Source: Hetaerina americana (taxonomy: Eukaryota; Arthropoda; Insecta; Odonata; Calopterygidae). From it: DNA of 64,000 nucleotides. The DNA lies in NCBI GenBank assembly GCA_022747635.1, contig JAKTNV010000005.1, positions 35,688,336-35,752,335 of the forward strand, written 5' to 3'. Numbering within the stretch: the stretch's first letter is position 1; each line of letters starts with the position of its first letter. The notes beneath the pieces are model-generated. The model was not told where the DNA came from. It was given only the letters and a program-made list of their open reading frames with translations, and made no database searches. Shown piece after piece: positions 24,028 to 36,571 of this stretch. A program made the translations under genes and the position numbers.

Positions 24028-24740
24028 GGGAGTCATACCTGGTACGCAATCCTTGCATGTAAAATTCAAATGAGTCCCGCCAGCAAAGTGCACAGAAATA
24101 GGACAGCGAAATGGGAACTCGGAAAAATAAATTTTGCGCACAAAAAAATGGTAGGTGTGAATGAAAGTACAACTATATCAAAAAATATTCTGAATTACAG
24201 CATAGCTAGATGGAATAAAGGTGCTTTATAAACATGACATCAATTATGGATACTACTACATCAAAAGATGCAGGAAGAGAGAGAAACGAATTAATCAATG
24301 CATTTATATGTATAACCGTGAACATATCGTCAATTTTTAAGAAGCTGACTTTTTATAAATTATTTTATCCCTTGAGAGAACATCGCTTTCAATAACTGGT
24401 GAGCATTTCAGCAGAAGATAGCCTTTCAGAAATAAGAGAATATTCAAATCTGAAAGCTCTGAAGAACTAAATCATACCTGTATTCTAACTGGGACAAGAA
24501 AGATCCACTCTCGTGGGAGCAATTTGATTTACATTTTGCAACATAAATTGTTGAGTCATAAATCGTAATAAATGTTTCAACACGGCGTGGATGAGTAACT
24601 ACATTGCAGGGAAACGGAGCCCAATAAATGAACACCACCGGTGACATGAATATTTCCTGCGACGGCTGATCATGCGATAATTAAATTAACTTGCACTTCC
24701 CGCGGGGTACTTTGTATGTTACATTCTTCACTCCGCCGTA
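24025..24740. other. AT-rich non-coding DNA
   Basis: Nothing recognisable beyond ordinary AT-rich sequence. Confidence 0.5.
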
Positions 24741-25600
24741 GTAGGGCTTACCTCAGCTCGACGCCCGATGGAAATATCCTCCGCGAGCGAACAATTAAAA
24801 ACGCGCAATGCGCGTGTAAGTGGAGGGTGGGGTGGTAAATGCGATCATCGTCGCCTTGACGCGTCAATGCGTGCAAAGGACGCGCGGCGAGCATGGAGCG
24901 CATCTCCAGCGGTGGAGGCGAAACATTTTACGTCGCAATGGGGATGTGAGGCAACACGTCGACGAAAGGGCGAGTGACCGAATGGATAGTTCAGGGAACC
25001 GGCAGACCAGGGGCGCCCCGAAGAGATCATTTGGTGGACCACCCGGTGGGGGGGGGGAGAGTATTAGGTGGGAAGAAGGCGGAGATATGAGCGGGAGAAA
25101 GAGAGGAGACAACGAGGGGATAACGTAGAGGCGGCTACAGGACGGAGGGAAAGGAGGAGAGCGGTGGTGCAGTAGGAAAGGGGGGGGAGTAGGTTGTGAC
25201 AGCCTGGAACAGGACGGCTGTTTTCGCTCTCCCTCGTGGGACTCCATCGGAAGAACATAAGGATGTCTACGCCGTGCTGTGTATGCAACGCGTGGCGACT
25301 GCCCTGAATAGAACACCTCAACCTTCTCTAATCTGCCTATTCCTCTCCTTCCCAGCCCATTTCCCTCCCCCTCTCCCTCCCTTGGCCAGAGACACCCAAC
25401 GGGGGACGCACAAAGATCTCTTCCCAAAATCTCCCCGTCCCGCTCCCCGGCCATTCTGTTAGCTCACATGAGAGACTCCCCATTCCACGCCCACCAAAAC
25501 TCCCGCCGCCCCCTCTTAATTCCCGTCTCTTCCGACCTCTCTCTCCCCACCTCCCCCCTCCGTCCATCTCCTCTTCTTTCTCCCTCCCTCTTATCCATTG
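24741..25600. other. GC-rich block: CpG-rich, then purine-rich, then pyrimidine-rich
   Basis: CpG-rich at 24750-25030, including G10 at 25048-25057. Purine-rich at about 25050-25190 and strongly C/T-rich at about 25320-25600. Overlapping frames up to 196 codons have no recognisable domain and follow base composition. Confidence 0.5.
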
Positions 25601-27150
25601 GGCCTAATGATAGGTCACATGCGTTTGGAAGAACGAGCCAGAATATCTAACAGCCACCCGAAGTGTCCCCCTTGTGGATGGTTACTCAAGCTCTCTGCTC
25701 CCTCTTGTGCCGAACGATAAAACTAGAGGGGGCTTCTGCCATGGTTACCTGGTCGCCATGATGTGGACTTCTGGCGTTTATAAGACCCTAGGGGTGAAAA
25801 CTATCGCACCCCATTGCCAATAATATCGCAAACATATTCGTCCGGCTGCCCAATGCCCAGTATGAAGAATTTTCACACTCACCCGGCCCTTCGGATTGAG
25901 CTGTTGAAACAAAATTCTTTTTAAGATAAAATCCAACGGTGGAGAATTTTATTAGTTAAAATAAAAATTGATTTTCCTTATTTTCGGTGGGTGCTGGTAG
26001 TTTACTCGCTGATTCAATCACCACTGCAATTAAAAGAATAGTTTCATCTTAAAAACTGTCCTAGTCAGTCTACGACATATTACAGTATTTTCAAAGCATT
26101 TAGATAAATTCTTCGTGTTCTGCAGTCATTGTGCAAGGGGATTGATGAACTGAGTCTTCAATTAATGTACCAATGAAGTTATATGCCAGTAAATGTCACG
26201 TATTTGGACAAGAAATTGCAGATGAGAATAAGTTAAGACAAGACATTTTTCATTACAACTGTCGTGGGGCTTCAAACTGGTTTCGCTGTGATCGCAAATT
26301 ATGGTAAGGCAATACGAGTATTGAAACCTACCAATTCTGCAGTATGATTTCATCCTAAATAACTTACAATCTACCCTGGTGTCATAACACACTCGCATTA
26401 TTTTTACCATGGGATATCGTGCGCGCATCTTCTGCAGTAACCGAACTTATTCGAAAACCAGGAGCATTGATGTGTAATATGACTTCTAACTAACGAAGTT
26501 ATAGGCAAAATAATTAAATGTCACCCGTAATTTCTCGATGAGAAAAGCTGGAGTTTTTCATTTTAAAAACACAGCCTCCCTGATACTTTTAAGGTTTTTG
26601 GAATATAGAATTGTTTCATAAATGCTGAAATCAATTTTGCCTGGCAACATTTGTGGAAAGAAACTTTTCACTTTCTTCTAGCTAAATTTGATCAATGTTT
26701 GTTATCATAACCTAGCATCTAGAATATGATGTATTTACATATCTACTAACGGAACTCTTAATATAGTATAACACTATTTATCTAGGCTGTTAACCAGAAA
26801 TAATAAGAGCAACGGTAAGGCATTGGCTGCATCAATATATACCCAAATTATGGGATGTGAGGGAAGTTCTTAAGTTTCGGGCTACAGAGTGAAAATAGAT
26901 AGGCAAATTTTAATTATTCTATCCGAAGGAATCCAAATTTTTAATGAAAGAAGCGTATCTCGCTTTAAAATCCCATATGAGCGGAATCTAATCCGGAATT
27001 CCATCCGAATCCCATCCCACTGATAAGTAAAATGGCATGCATAGCAAGCCAGCGTTTCAACAATGCTTCCTAATGACATTGACCTTTCATCGTCCTTCAA
27101 CTATGAAGCACCAAACCCGCCATTTTCTCTCGTCGTCCCTACAGAAAAAA
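25601..27150. other. Mixed then AT-rich non-coding DNA
   Basis: Positions 25601-25870 have balanced composition unlike the simple blocks around them but give no recognised protein. After about 25900 the sequence is AT-rich and featureless. Confidence 0.4.
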
Positions 27151-28170
27151 ATAAGAATCCTCAAACACCTTGGAAGAGTGGTGGAGCGGCCCCGAAATCC
27201 TTGAATTTCACGGCGTTAGCAAGGAAGGGTGGGCTAGGAGACACCGCAACGGAACCCGAGGGCAGCGCGCGGGAGGAGGCGATAATTAACGAAAGGAGAG
27301 AGATGGTGCGACCTGGACGGGCGAGAGTGAGTCCGTGACGAGGGGGCACTCCGGGGAGGAGGAGGACCAAGGGTAGAGGACGGGAGGGAGGACGGGGAGA
27401 TTGGGAGGGAAGGAAGGAGAAGACCACAAGACGACGCAGCTGGATCGAGGATGAATTTTTCATCGGAAACGAGAAGAAAAATGAAGAAAGCGAGAGAAAG
27501 GAGAGGGTGCGGTGCGAGGGAGAAGAGAGAGAGAATGAGAGGAGGATTCGATGAGGGTTCGGAACGGAGTGGTGGAGGGCACTGGGCGGGGGTAAGACGG
27601 GAGAGTCGGAAACCCTCGAATCGGAGGCGTTTCCCGGGAAGGCGTGGGTGGAGGCGACGCCGTCCGGAAGAGTTGCACGAGGGGAGGGAGGACGAAGAAT
27701 ACCGCACCCAGAGCCCTCCCTCGATCTTTCGAGGAGTGTAGCTGAGGCCTTTGGTGAGACTATGCGGAGTGTCTACGCGACATATATGCCCCCCCCCCAA
27801 TTGGTGCCCATCTTCCTCCCGCCCGAACTTTCGCGAAGCGTGGGAAACGGAAGGGTAGGGAAAGGGTGACCTCGAGTGCGACGCATAGGCAGCATTGGAA
27901 GCGCTCGCAATTTGCGTTCATTAAACTGTGGGAGCGAGCGTTGCCGCCGGGGCGAGGGAGGAACTCGCCTCCGAGGCTGGGGCGACGCATTCGACGGGGG
28001 CGGGCGGGCAGATAGGGGCGCCGGGAGGCTCCGCGCGGCCGGAGCACTGGGCTCGCTGGGTGGGAAAGGATGGCGGTGGTGTGGCACGAGAATAAGGGAG
28101 AGAGAGGGAATGGAAGACATGTATTTGTGGCCACGAATACAAGCGGAGGCACACGAGTCGACACGGACGA
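27151..28170. other. GC-rich block: purine-rich then CpG-rich
   Basis: The plus strand is G/A-rich at about 27220-27700. Positions 27880-28070 are dense in CpG and GCG, and a C10 run sits at 27789-27798. Many overlapping frames occur on both strands, none recognisable. Confidence 0.5.
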
Positions 28171-29090
28171 GAGGCGTTACTTAGTGAACATACCCAATAC
28201 AAATTTAGGTACCTCTCCTCAGCTTCGGGATTAATGCTAGCAAAACGAAAACAGATGTCTGATACCGAATGCTTATACTTTTGATCGTAGGGCACCATGT
28301 TATTTATCGAGAGTCATCAGCATTAGATGGCTGACTGCGAATAAAGTGAAAAATCGAAATAAAGTCTCGTTTACGGACATTAATAAAATACTTAACCTCC
28401 GTTGATTTCACAACTCAAAAAAGTTTAGTGCTTATTCGTCAAACATTATTTGAAATTGGTTTTAAGTTTTTCCCTAGTAATCAATTTCAGCAGCGGGTAT
28501 TAACATCGACAAAATGATATCTAAGACACGATTTAATTAATTATTTCATTGACTTTATACTTTCAGGCTTTACCTCTTGGAGTTGTTTGATGTCCATATC
28601 AGAAGAATTTGTAATTTTCCATAGACTTTATTTCACAGTACGACGCGTTCCACTGCCTTGCGGCATCAGCTTTGACAAACCCTAGAAAGTTATGGACGCG
28701 GAGGATAGACTTTTATCAATGAATTAGTAGGAGTTTTAAAGAAAAAGAAGAGCCGAAAAAATTTAAAAAACCAGGCCATCAAGTGCTGAATTATTTACAA
28801 ACATAGTTGAGGCAGAGAACAAAGACCCCTGAAGAATTTTGAAATCAATTACGAAGGATAACGTGATCAAAGTGCTCACAAAATATTTTGAACCTAAATT
28901 TTAAACATCCCCAACTACAGTCATCCATCCTTCCGGCTTTCCACGGATCCATTACATCCCGGCCATCGTTTTTGTTTTTTTTTTAATTTTACCCTAAAAT
29001 TATAATGAAGTGGAAAGGAATGCATAAATAAGTCCGTCAGCAGGGCTGAGGAGAAAGGAAACGTTTTCAAAAATGATGCCACGCTTATTA
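28171..29090. other. AT-rich non-coding DNA
   Basis: No feature recognised. Confidence 0.5.
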
Positions 29091-29760
29091 CGACGAGGTG
29101 CGCGCCGAAGGTAAGCACCCCTTGAGGGTCCGTCCATATGTGCACACAGGCACACACTTCCGCTCACACCTCCCGCGCTCACAGCGGCTCCCTCAACTCA
29201 CCTCCCACTTCACACGCATCCAATCAGGCCTTCACTTAACACCGCTAAAATCTCCCTCTCTGCCGCCGCTCTCCAAAATCCACCTCCAGCTACCTATTCG
29301 TATATATCCCAAACAACCCCATCATCGTGATCCCAAAGACCCCACCCCAAGGCTCGAAATATACCTCCCTCCAATCCCCTCTCCCTCGCTCTCTCTCCTC
29401 TATCACTCACTCACTCGCTCTCTCCATCTCCCTCTCTCTCTCCATTCCAATCGAACGCACCTAATATCCGACAGCAAGGCAGAGTCGGATCGTTAAAACA
29501 CGTCGGTATCAAACACAATACGATTTCGCACGTTGGCGAATCGGATGGTTGTTGTGATGAAGAGAGAGAGAGAGAATACTCGGGGTGTGTAAGGGAGAGA
29601 CGGAGAGAGAGAGAAAGGGGAGAAATTGGGGAACGAGAGAGAGCCATTAGAAAGGCGAAGCGAGGGATTGGAGAGGACGCGGGAGTGTGAGGTACTGGGG
29701 AACCCAAACACCTCGCCGAGGATTCCCAGTTGGTCATAGATATTGTGCTGATTGAAATTT
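29091..29760. other. Pyrimidine-rich block meeting a purine-rich block
   Basis: C/T-rich at about 29150-29455, with TC runs, then A/G-rich at about 29555-29690, with a GA run at about 29561-29574. The two lie about 100 bp apart, forming a pseudo-inverted composition switch. Confidence 0.6.
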
Positions 29761-31790
29761 TTTGCGCTCACTTCCCAGCACATATGAACATGCTCGCCAC
29801 TCTTTCGCCCATTCACTCCTCTAAAATCGTCAGCGGTTTATCACGAGGGCATATGTCACCGAGAGTGAGAGATTGTGGGAGTTAATGGAAAATGAAGAAA
29901 AATCGAGCATCTTGTCGAGAGCAAATGAGCGGATTGAAATCAAGGGTGACTCTTGCGGTAAAACTAGAGGTAAATTAGATAAAATGGCAAGTCATGCGGA
30001 TGTCCGCGAATCGGATTTCTGAGGACACGTGACCACAGGGGAAAATGTGCGGGAATGAGCACGAAAACATGACCTTATCGGTAATTGTACGTGATTTCCT
30101 ACCCGGTAATTCTTGGAATAAACACCTATTTTAACCTAACTACTCGTTTATAAATCTTTGAAGAGATTTCGCCGTAAAATATCCCACGCCGATACCTATT
30201 CATCAGCCATACAAAAGAAGTTACGCCAAATCTCTACTGGAAGCCCTTCAGAAGTGCTTAATCATTCGTTGCCCCAACGGCTAACTCCATTGATCAACAT
30301 TTTCTCATGACTTATCATTTTGATTACCTACGGCACTGCAGTGCATGTCATTTATAGCAAATACACCGCTTCCATGTGATGCATTAATTCATCGGGTAAC
30401 GTTGCGAGTATTTACCGATGAGGAAGGCGTTCCTGAGCGAACCGCCTCTAGGCTGGGTGAGAACGGAAGTAAGATATAAACGCTGAGCAATCTTCCGGCG
30501 ACGAGTTCTGGTTTTCCCAATTGTTTTGTGTATACAGTCAATGAAAAGGTATCGCAATGAATTACATTCATTAAGAATGTAACAGAGGCGCCCATGAAAA
30601 ATTAGTTTTCAGTCAACATTTTGGCTATTCACGGTATTACACGTTAAATTTACTTCACAAACTAAAATAGCCACGTAATTGACGGTTAGGAAATGTCGCT
30701 TAAGAGATTTTGAAATGAGACGTTAGTACGTAATTATCTCTTAACCGTGTAGAAACCATAATAGTCCTATCTCTACCCAATTATGAGGTCTATAATAGTA
30801 TTTAAATCATCCTACCATACTTGACCGCATAGTCACACTCTTGGTAAAAGAACATTTTTAGCGGATTAGCACTTTTTATCATTGGATTTTATATTAGGTA
30901 ATCTTTCGCTCTACTCTTAAATTGTAAAAAATTAAAGAAAAATAATTTATTAATTTAATGATAATCGTCTAACCATAAGGCTCAAATTATCCAGCTGCAA
31001 GGACACTCACTTTCAAACTCCAAAAACAATCAGAAGCACTAACAGTAGGGTCATAAATTATTCTATCCTACATGTGTTATGAGCCTGCATCGCAGATTTT
31101 ATACAAGGAAGAAGAGCTACTATAAAAATAGTAACAAAAATGAACTATGACGTGAATTTTAAAATCTAAGTTCATCTCAAACGTAAATATGTTATTGAGT
31201 TGGAAGCAATAGCAGAGTTTCATTGTTGCAGTCATATTAAGTCGAATTTTGAAGACCCTGATATATACTGATATGAGATCGACGGCATTTTATCCAATCA
31301 ATAACTCTTTTGAAAATTCACACATGATATATAAGTACTAGACAACTCATCAAGAAGTATTTCTGGAGACTCCGTAGCATAAGAATAATTGTTTGTCAAT
31401 ATCATATGAATCAACGTTTATTAGAATTAGAAAACAATGAACTCGCAACATGAATACGAACACCGTAAATACTAGGCTTTTCTGAAATCACTTTTCTTTT
31501 AAGGTCATTTCCTTTCAAGGCAGAAGTAGGTAGTCGGGAACATCCTCCGGCAGCAAAAAAACAGTTATCTATTCATTCTTTTGGCTTAACTTTCTACTTA
31601 AAATTTTGAGTCCTCCAGTGATACAATGATTTCGAATAAATTGACATGGATACCTCGAGTAAGTCCTCCACCAATATGGTTATATTTCATGCAGGATGGA
31701 GCTGACCTAAGTCTACAATGAAACAAAGTGGGAGGTTATAATCGAATGAATATCCGAAATCGAATTTCGTACTCGGTAATTTAGGAGGTT
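29761..31790. other. AT-rich non-coding DNA
   Basis: No gene, RNA or mobile element recognised. Confidence 0.5.
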
Positions 31791-32930
31791 TTAATTCATT
31801 TTCGTACCATGGGCTTCCTCCCAAATGGAACATACTACCTCCCTCCCTCCGTGACTGTGGGATTGGAATCCCGTGCGCGGCCGTGTTCGCCGTTCCCCTC
31901 ACCACGCTTACTCGGCCCGCCATCGCCTGGGCGTGAGCTCATACCCGAGTCGCGTTTGTAAATCTACGCGCTCGCTTAATTCGACCCAAACCCTCCCCCG
32001 GCGGTAAGTATATCGGGGAAACGTTCGGAGGCATAAGCTGCGGTGACCAGAAAAATCACGTTTAGCATTTGACGACTCAAAACCAGACGCTCTCTCGAGT
32101 TGGCTTAAAACATTTACGCCGGAAATATATTGGGGATCGGGGAGAGGGAAGGACGGAATCGTCCACGGAGAGAGACGGACGAGTCTCGATTTTCCCCGCA
32201 CATTCGTTTTTAACTAAGCCACATCTCCATGCACTCACGGAAACACACGCAGACAAACACACACACATCCATTCGCCCGCGGCCCACCCTGCACGCCTCT
32301 CCTTGGTCACACCTTCCCTCGCGGGACATCCATCCATTCCCTCCTTCCCTCCAGTCCACTCTCATCCTCGCTCGCCCGCTCTCTGCATCCCGCAATGCCT
32401 CCTTGTACGTCCGCTGCACAATCCCCGCCCATTTTTCTGAAGAAAGGCCTCTCCCCTCACCCATACCCCATCCCCATTTTTTTTAATTGCACTCCCCACA
32501 CCCAAACCACCCCCTCTCCCCCCTCCTTCTTCCCTGATGGAAAATAAAAATGCAATGGTGGGGAGGGGGAATGAAAAAAAATAACCCCTTTGTACTCCCC
32601 CCCCCGCCCACGCCGTCCCCTCCCCCCTCTCGTCCACCCTCCTTACACCCTTTGGCTCAGAAAAACACAATACGGAGCTCCTCCCCGTTTTTTTTCTTAG
32701 GCCACACCTTTCCTTCATCCTTTCCTCCCGAAGAGCCAAACACCAAAAACCAACCCTCTCCCTCCCCTGGCGAAAATATTCGTGACTCCACCCCAAAATA
32801 CAGTGCACCGTGAGAGAGAGCGGAGGAAATGAGAGCTAAAAAGGGTGGGTGTGTGCTTCGCAAGAGGGAGTGGGGCAGAAAGGGAACTTTTCATAATATT
32901 CCGTCTCCCGTCCTGTACCCGGAATGGCAC
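31791..32930. other. GC-rich block ending in a long pyrimidine-rich tract
   Basis: Mixed and CpG-containing at 31800-32220, then C-rich/C+T-rich at about 32230-32790 with a C9 run at 32597-32605. Open frames through it are Pro/Ser/His-biased. Confidence 0.55.
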
Positions 32931-35900
32931 GTTTCGTCATCACGGTTGTATAATTTCTACATATTAGACTCACTGAGGATATTTGATGCCTATGAAACTA
33001 ATAAAGCAATGAGGTGATAAGACCCTTCAGTTCGCAATCCATTAACGCATGAAATGTAACTGTAAACACGTTATTTTTTTAGTAATGGTACCAATTATGG
33101 GTTCGCCACTAATTGTCCTCCCAGCAAACGGGGATATTCCGGTGGCCTGCGCGCTTGGCGGCCAGTCCACAATATGCGGTGTGTAAGCTGTCACTAGCAG
33201 TGAATTTTTTTATGTTAACGGTGAACATCGACCTCGGATATCTGAGCACGCTATTAAGTCATAACTATTACTATTCTTAATACTCATGCGAACTCATCTT
33301 AGTCCATAAGGTCAACAAAAATTGCTTTTAAATTCGGTAATTTTCATTATAGAATTTTTAAAGTTTTGCCGATAATCCCAGGTTTACATTAAAGATATCG
33401 GCATTTCGAGCTTCCATTTAATTCATGAAAATGATTAAGGAAATATATATATATATATATATATACATAAAATGTCAACAATTGGGTACATTTGTGAACG
33501 TGGCTCCTTGATATCAAACGGTGAAAAGATCAGTAGTATTTCACGACTTACACGTTAATATCACGCCTGTCATTGCACACTGTCTTTTACCTTACAACTC
33601 CTTCAACCAGCAATGCTTGAGTGGAGTTTTTACAACAAAATCTACTGATTTTTAGTTAAAAAATGACTATTAATAGCATAGATGTTTTGGTGATAGGAAA
33701 TTTTTAAGCATTTTTCTTCAATTTTTCTGAGAATCTTCAATCACCAACAACCTAGCGATTATTCCTGGAGGTTGATCACTCAATAGTTTCGCGAATTGAT
33801 GTGGGTTTTCGCTTAAGCCAAAGTGATGTTCTGCACTTTGTAAGCTATGGATGCAATAAAAGTCAGACGACTTATTCGTCCTAACTGGTCTTTGATGGCC
33901 TCAGAACGAAAATTGACGGCGTTCACTTCAAAACGGGTACTTGCCCCGTTCCAGTCCATCAGAACCAACCACTTCTCCGCTCATTTCGAGACTTCTCCTA
34001 GCATATATTTGTGTGTGTGGGTACATCCTTACCGTTTATCGGTGGCGGTTTCCCGACCCTCAAAGAGGCGACATGGAGCACATGATGACAAATAGACGCG
34101 CACGACTCAAAGAGTTAGTCATAACACCGGGCATGTATGTGCTAGTCTGCCTGTCTCATGTGGCGGAGTTCGATAAGTCTCAAATGTGACATGAAAGGCC
34201 GCATGCATACGTGCTATGCTGAAATATGATTGCACGCACGATCTATGCTGCCTTGCTCGCTATGAATAACACGGAAAATGGAAAGGACACGAGGCTTTAC
34301 CGTCCGACGGACAGCATTTGCAAGAATTTACCATCGTACAAGTGCGCAGATACATTTTGTACAGAGCCGGGACCTGTAAGACATCGGCTGATTAACAAGT
34401 GCTCAGCTGCCCTTTGTAGAATTGACATCGACAATGTTATAAGAATTAAAAGAGGCAGTGGCCATTTTCCAAATTTCCCCTTCAGGGACTTACGCTGGAA
34501 ACCTAAGACATTTGAATGCAAAACTCGCCGTTTTTCCTTCCCATGACTATTTTCGTGAAATAATCCGTGCACTATGGCCAATGGCATCAAAATTACACCA
34601 GGAAAGAAACGTTAAGTCTTATATTTTCTTCCCTTGACTCTCTAAAATTATTTTATGGACGAGAAAAAAGTCGATGCATTTATTAGGAAAGGCAAAATCC
34701 CAAAGAAAAATATTTCAAATGACAGAAATAAGTATTCAAGCTCGACAGGGACTGAAAGAGGGGCATAAGATCGGGCTTAAAAGCCTTTTCCTCCCAAGAC
34801 ATGCAAACTTTCGAGTAAAATTCAGAATGTCACAATGGGAACCGGAGAACTTAGTTCAGAAAACGGGGGTTATGGTCGTAGATCTAGCGTGATAAGCATC
34901 CACTTGTTAGAAAAACGCGACTAATGGAGCAGGATGGTAAGCCATTTTTTTACCAAAATTCTTATGATATGTTCATAATCGAGAAAAATTGAACCATTTG
35001 GATGACTGGAATTGAATGCAAATCAACTTCGAACCTCAAGGTATGGCATGGCACCCCTTATTGTGACAATAACGGACAAGTTTGACGAACGTTTTGGATA
35101 CTAAAATGAATTTTGAGCATTTCTATCTATTAGTTGTCATATTTAGGAGGTTTCTTGCGAGCATTCCTCAGGCGCTACAGTAGCATTGCACGGAAGATAT
35201 TTAAAATCAACTTTTAAAATAGCAGGCAGCTTTTAGGTTTACAAGCGCTACATTTGGAAAGAAAATGTTTTCAAGAGAGCGAGTTTAGAGCTAATTCTCC
35301 CTTGACGACATAGAGAGTGAAATATAATATGGAAATATCAAACGCATTTCAGGGGATTGTGAAACTTACTAAGATGCGTTATATTACTCTCCTTGGGTGG
35401 ACACAACACGGTAGTCAAGTACAAATATATTATAAAAACAATAAATAAAATGGTAGGCTTAATCCTTTCACCCTGACAAGTTACATGGATAATCGCAGAA
35501 AGATTTCGAGCATGAACGGGCAGACTTGTGCTAGGGTCACTTTCAATGGGGTGTGGGATCTTAGGATTCGAAAACATTGGAAGAAACGGAAGGGAATAAA
35601 GAGAACAATATCAATTCTAGATGGTACACTATCAACTGACGATTAGGCTAAAAGCATTCAACGCATGTCTCATCAGATTCTCCTCAAATATTCGACACCG
35701 AGGGGAGCTCTTAAGGTCCAGCAAAACAATACGCTTCAAAATTTGCCGACCAAAATTTTTCTATTGGATTCATCCATATAATAAATACGGATAGAAATGC
35801 ATACTTTAGCATTAAATAAGCACTGTACGCAATGAATGGTCCTATGCTAACATTGACATCCTTGAATGTGCAGCATTCCATCGAGTAATGACACTACCAA

Positions 35901-36002
35901 TTACACACGCCACAACTCAGTTACATTGAGTTGTAAACACACGCAGAACACTCGAGATGGATCACAATTATCCCCTTTGGGGAGCACACTTCACGAATTT
36001 CT
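32931..36002. other. AT-rich presumed intronic DNA next to the bi exon
   Basis: It includes an (AT)11 run at 33443-33464. Nothing here resembles a T-box exon or any other known coding segment on either strand. Confidence 0.5.
33443..33464. repeat. (AT)11 microsatellite
   Basis: Uninterrupted AT dinucleotides. Confidence 0.95.
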
Positions 36003-36008
36003 CCTTAC
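36003..36008 (-). other. bi: 5' splice donor of bi first coding exon
   Basis: On the minus strand the exon ends ...TCT GGA AG and is followed directly by GTAAGG, close to the GTRAGT consensus. Read through, the frame would hit TAA at 36007-36005 one codon later, so the exon must be spliced. The position, within the arginine codon after MVITKSG, matches a conserved intron position in Tbx2/3 genes as I recall it. The matching acceptor is not identified in this window. Confidence 0.9.
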
Positions 36009-36571
36009 CTTCCAGATTTAGTGATGACCATCTCCGTCCCCAGCTTATGGAACTTCTCCCACAGGTCTTTGCCCTCCAGAGTGACCTTGGGGTCGTCCAC
36101 GACCCCATCGTCCTCAGGTTGCATTCCCCTGAGAGGCCTCATGGGACCCTGAGCGGCCGCCGCCGCCGCTGCAGCCGCCGCCGTCACCGCCAGCACCTCT
36201 TCCGCCGACGCCGCCGCGTAGGGATGACCCGGGGGCAGTGGGGGCGGGTGCAATTTGGGGAACCCCGGATAACCATGGGGCATCAAGCTTCCTCCGCCAC
36301 CGGGGTGACCACCCCCCGGGCCTCCCCCGCCGCCCCCGTCGCCTCCACCGCCTCCCCCGGGGCCCGAGGAGGCGGCGGCGGTCGCCGCGGCCGCGGCGGC
36401 CGCCGCCGCCGCAGAGTGATGGCCCAGGGCGAAAGCCGGAAAGTACGCCTGCGGTTGGGTGAGCAGGGAGCTGACGCTGAAATCCGTGGGCCTCTGGAGC
36501 AGGAAAGGATGGTAAGCCATCTCGGGAGGAGGAGGGGGGAGCACGACGTCCTCCGCGTGGTCGAATCTCAT
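36009..36571 (-). CDS. bi: First coding exon of a Tbx2/3-class T-box transcription factor (optomotor-blind/bifid), N-terminal part only
   Basis: The exon encodes 187 codons plus two bases. Residues 18-37 contain [17 protein letters not shown] followed by SLL, the N-terminal block of Tbx2/Tbx3/omb proteins. Next come an alanine tract (about 54-67), a glycine-rich stretch (about 70-95), a proline/histidine-rich stretch (about 99-118) and a second alanine tract (131-140). Residues 145-168 (MRPLRGM, then an acidic [10 protein letters not shown]) lead into the T-box start [19 protein letters not shown] (169-187). The frame ends at an AG|GTAAGG donor, inside the codon for the next arginine, as expected for the first coding exon of this family. 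An in-frame TGA at 36617-36619 leaves the ATG at 36571 as the first start in this exon. The Met at residue 18 aligns with the vertebrate Tbx2/3 start and could be an alternative start. Known for the family: nuclear DNA-binding repressors in wing, eye and optic-lobe development in flies. The rest of the T-box is outside the visible frames, so the gene is partial here. Confidence 0.95.
36121..36420 (-). repeat. bi: GC-rich alanine/glycine-coding low-complexity tracts inside the bi exon
   Basis: This part of the exon encodes two runs of ten alanines (about residues 54-63 and 131-140, the first extended by Thr and three more Ala) separated by a Gly/Pro-rich segment. Codons are mixed GCG, GCC, GCT and GCA rather than one pure trinucleotide. 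The tracts therefore look like selected or long-stabilised homopeptides rather than a recent triplet expansion. Alanine-rich tracts are common in insect transcriptional repressors, but a repressor role for these is inference. Confidence 0.85.

Larger units (their letters stand above)
1..36008 (-). other. bi: Presumed 5' portion of bi intron 1 (continues beyond position 1)
   Basis: The next bi exon should begin with the conserved RMFPPFKV part of the T-box and, if built as in vertebrates, be about 90 codons without a stop. No open frame of that kind is present downstream of the donor to the window edge. Positions 1-36008 are therefore read as intron, consistent with the very long introns known for omb in flies. 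An unrecognised small or nested gene cannot be excluded. I found no other exon with a recognisable protein family in this stretch. Confidence 0.6.

Noticed and set aside
1..36008. Remaining T-box exons of bi
   Set aside because: No open frame contains the RMFPPFKV, DDCRYKFHNSRW or related T-box blocks. A split or very short exon could be missed by eye.
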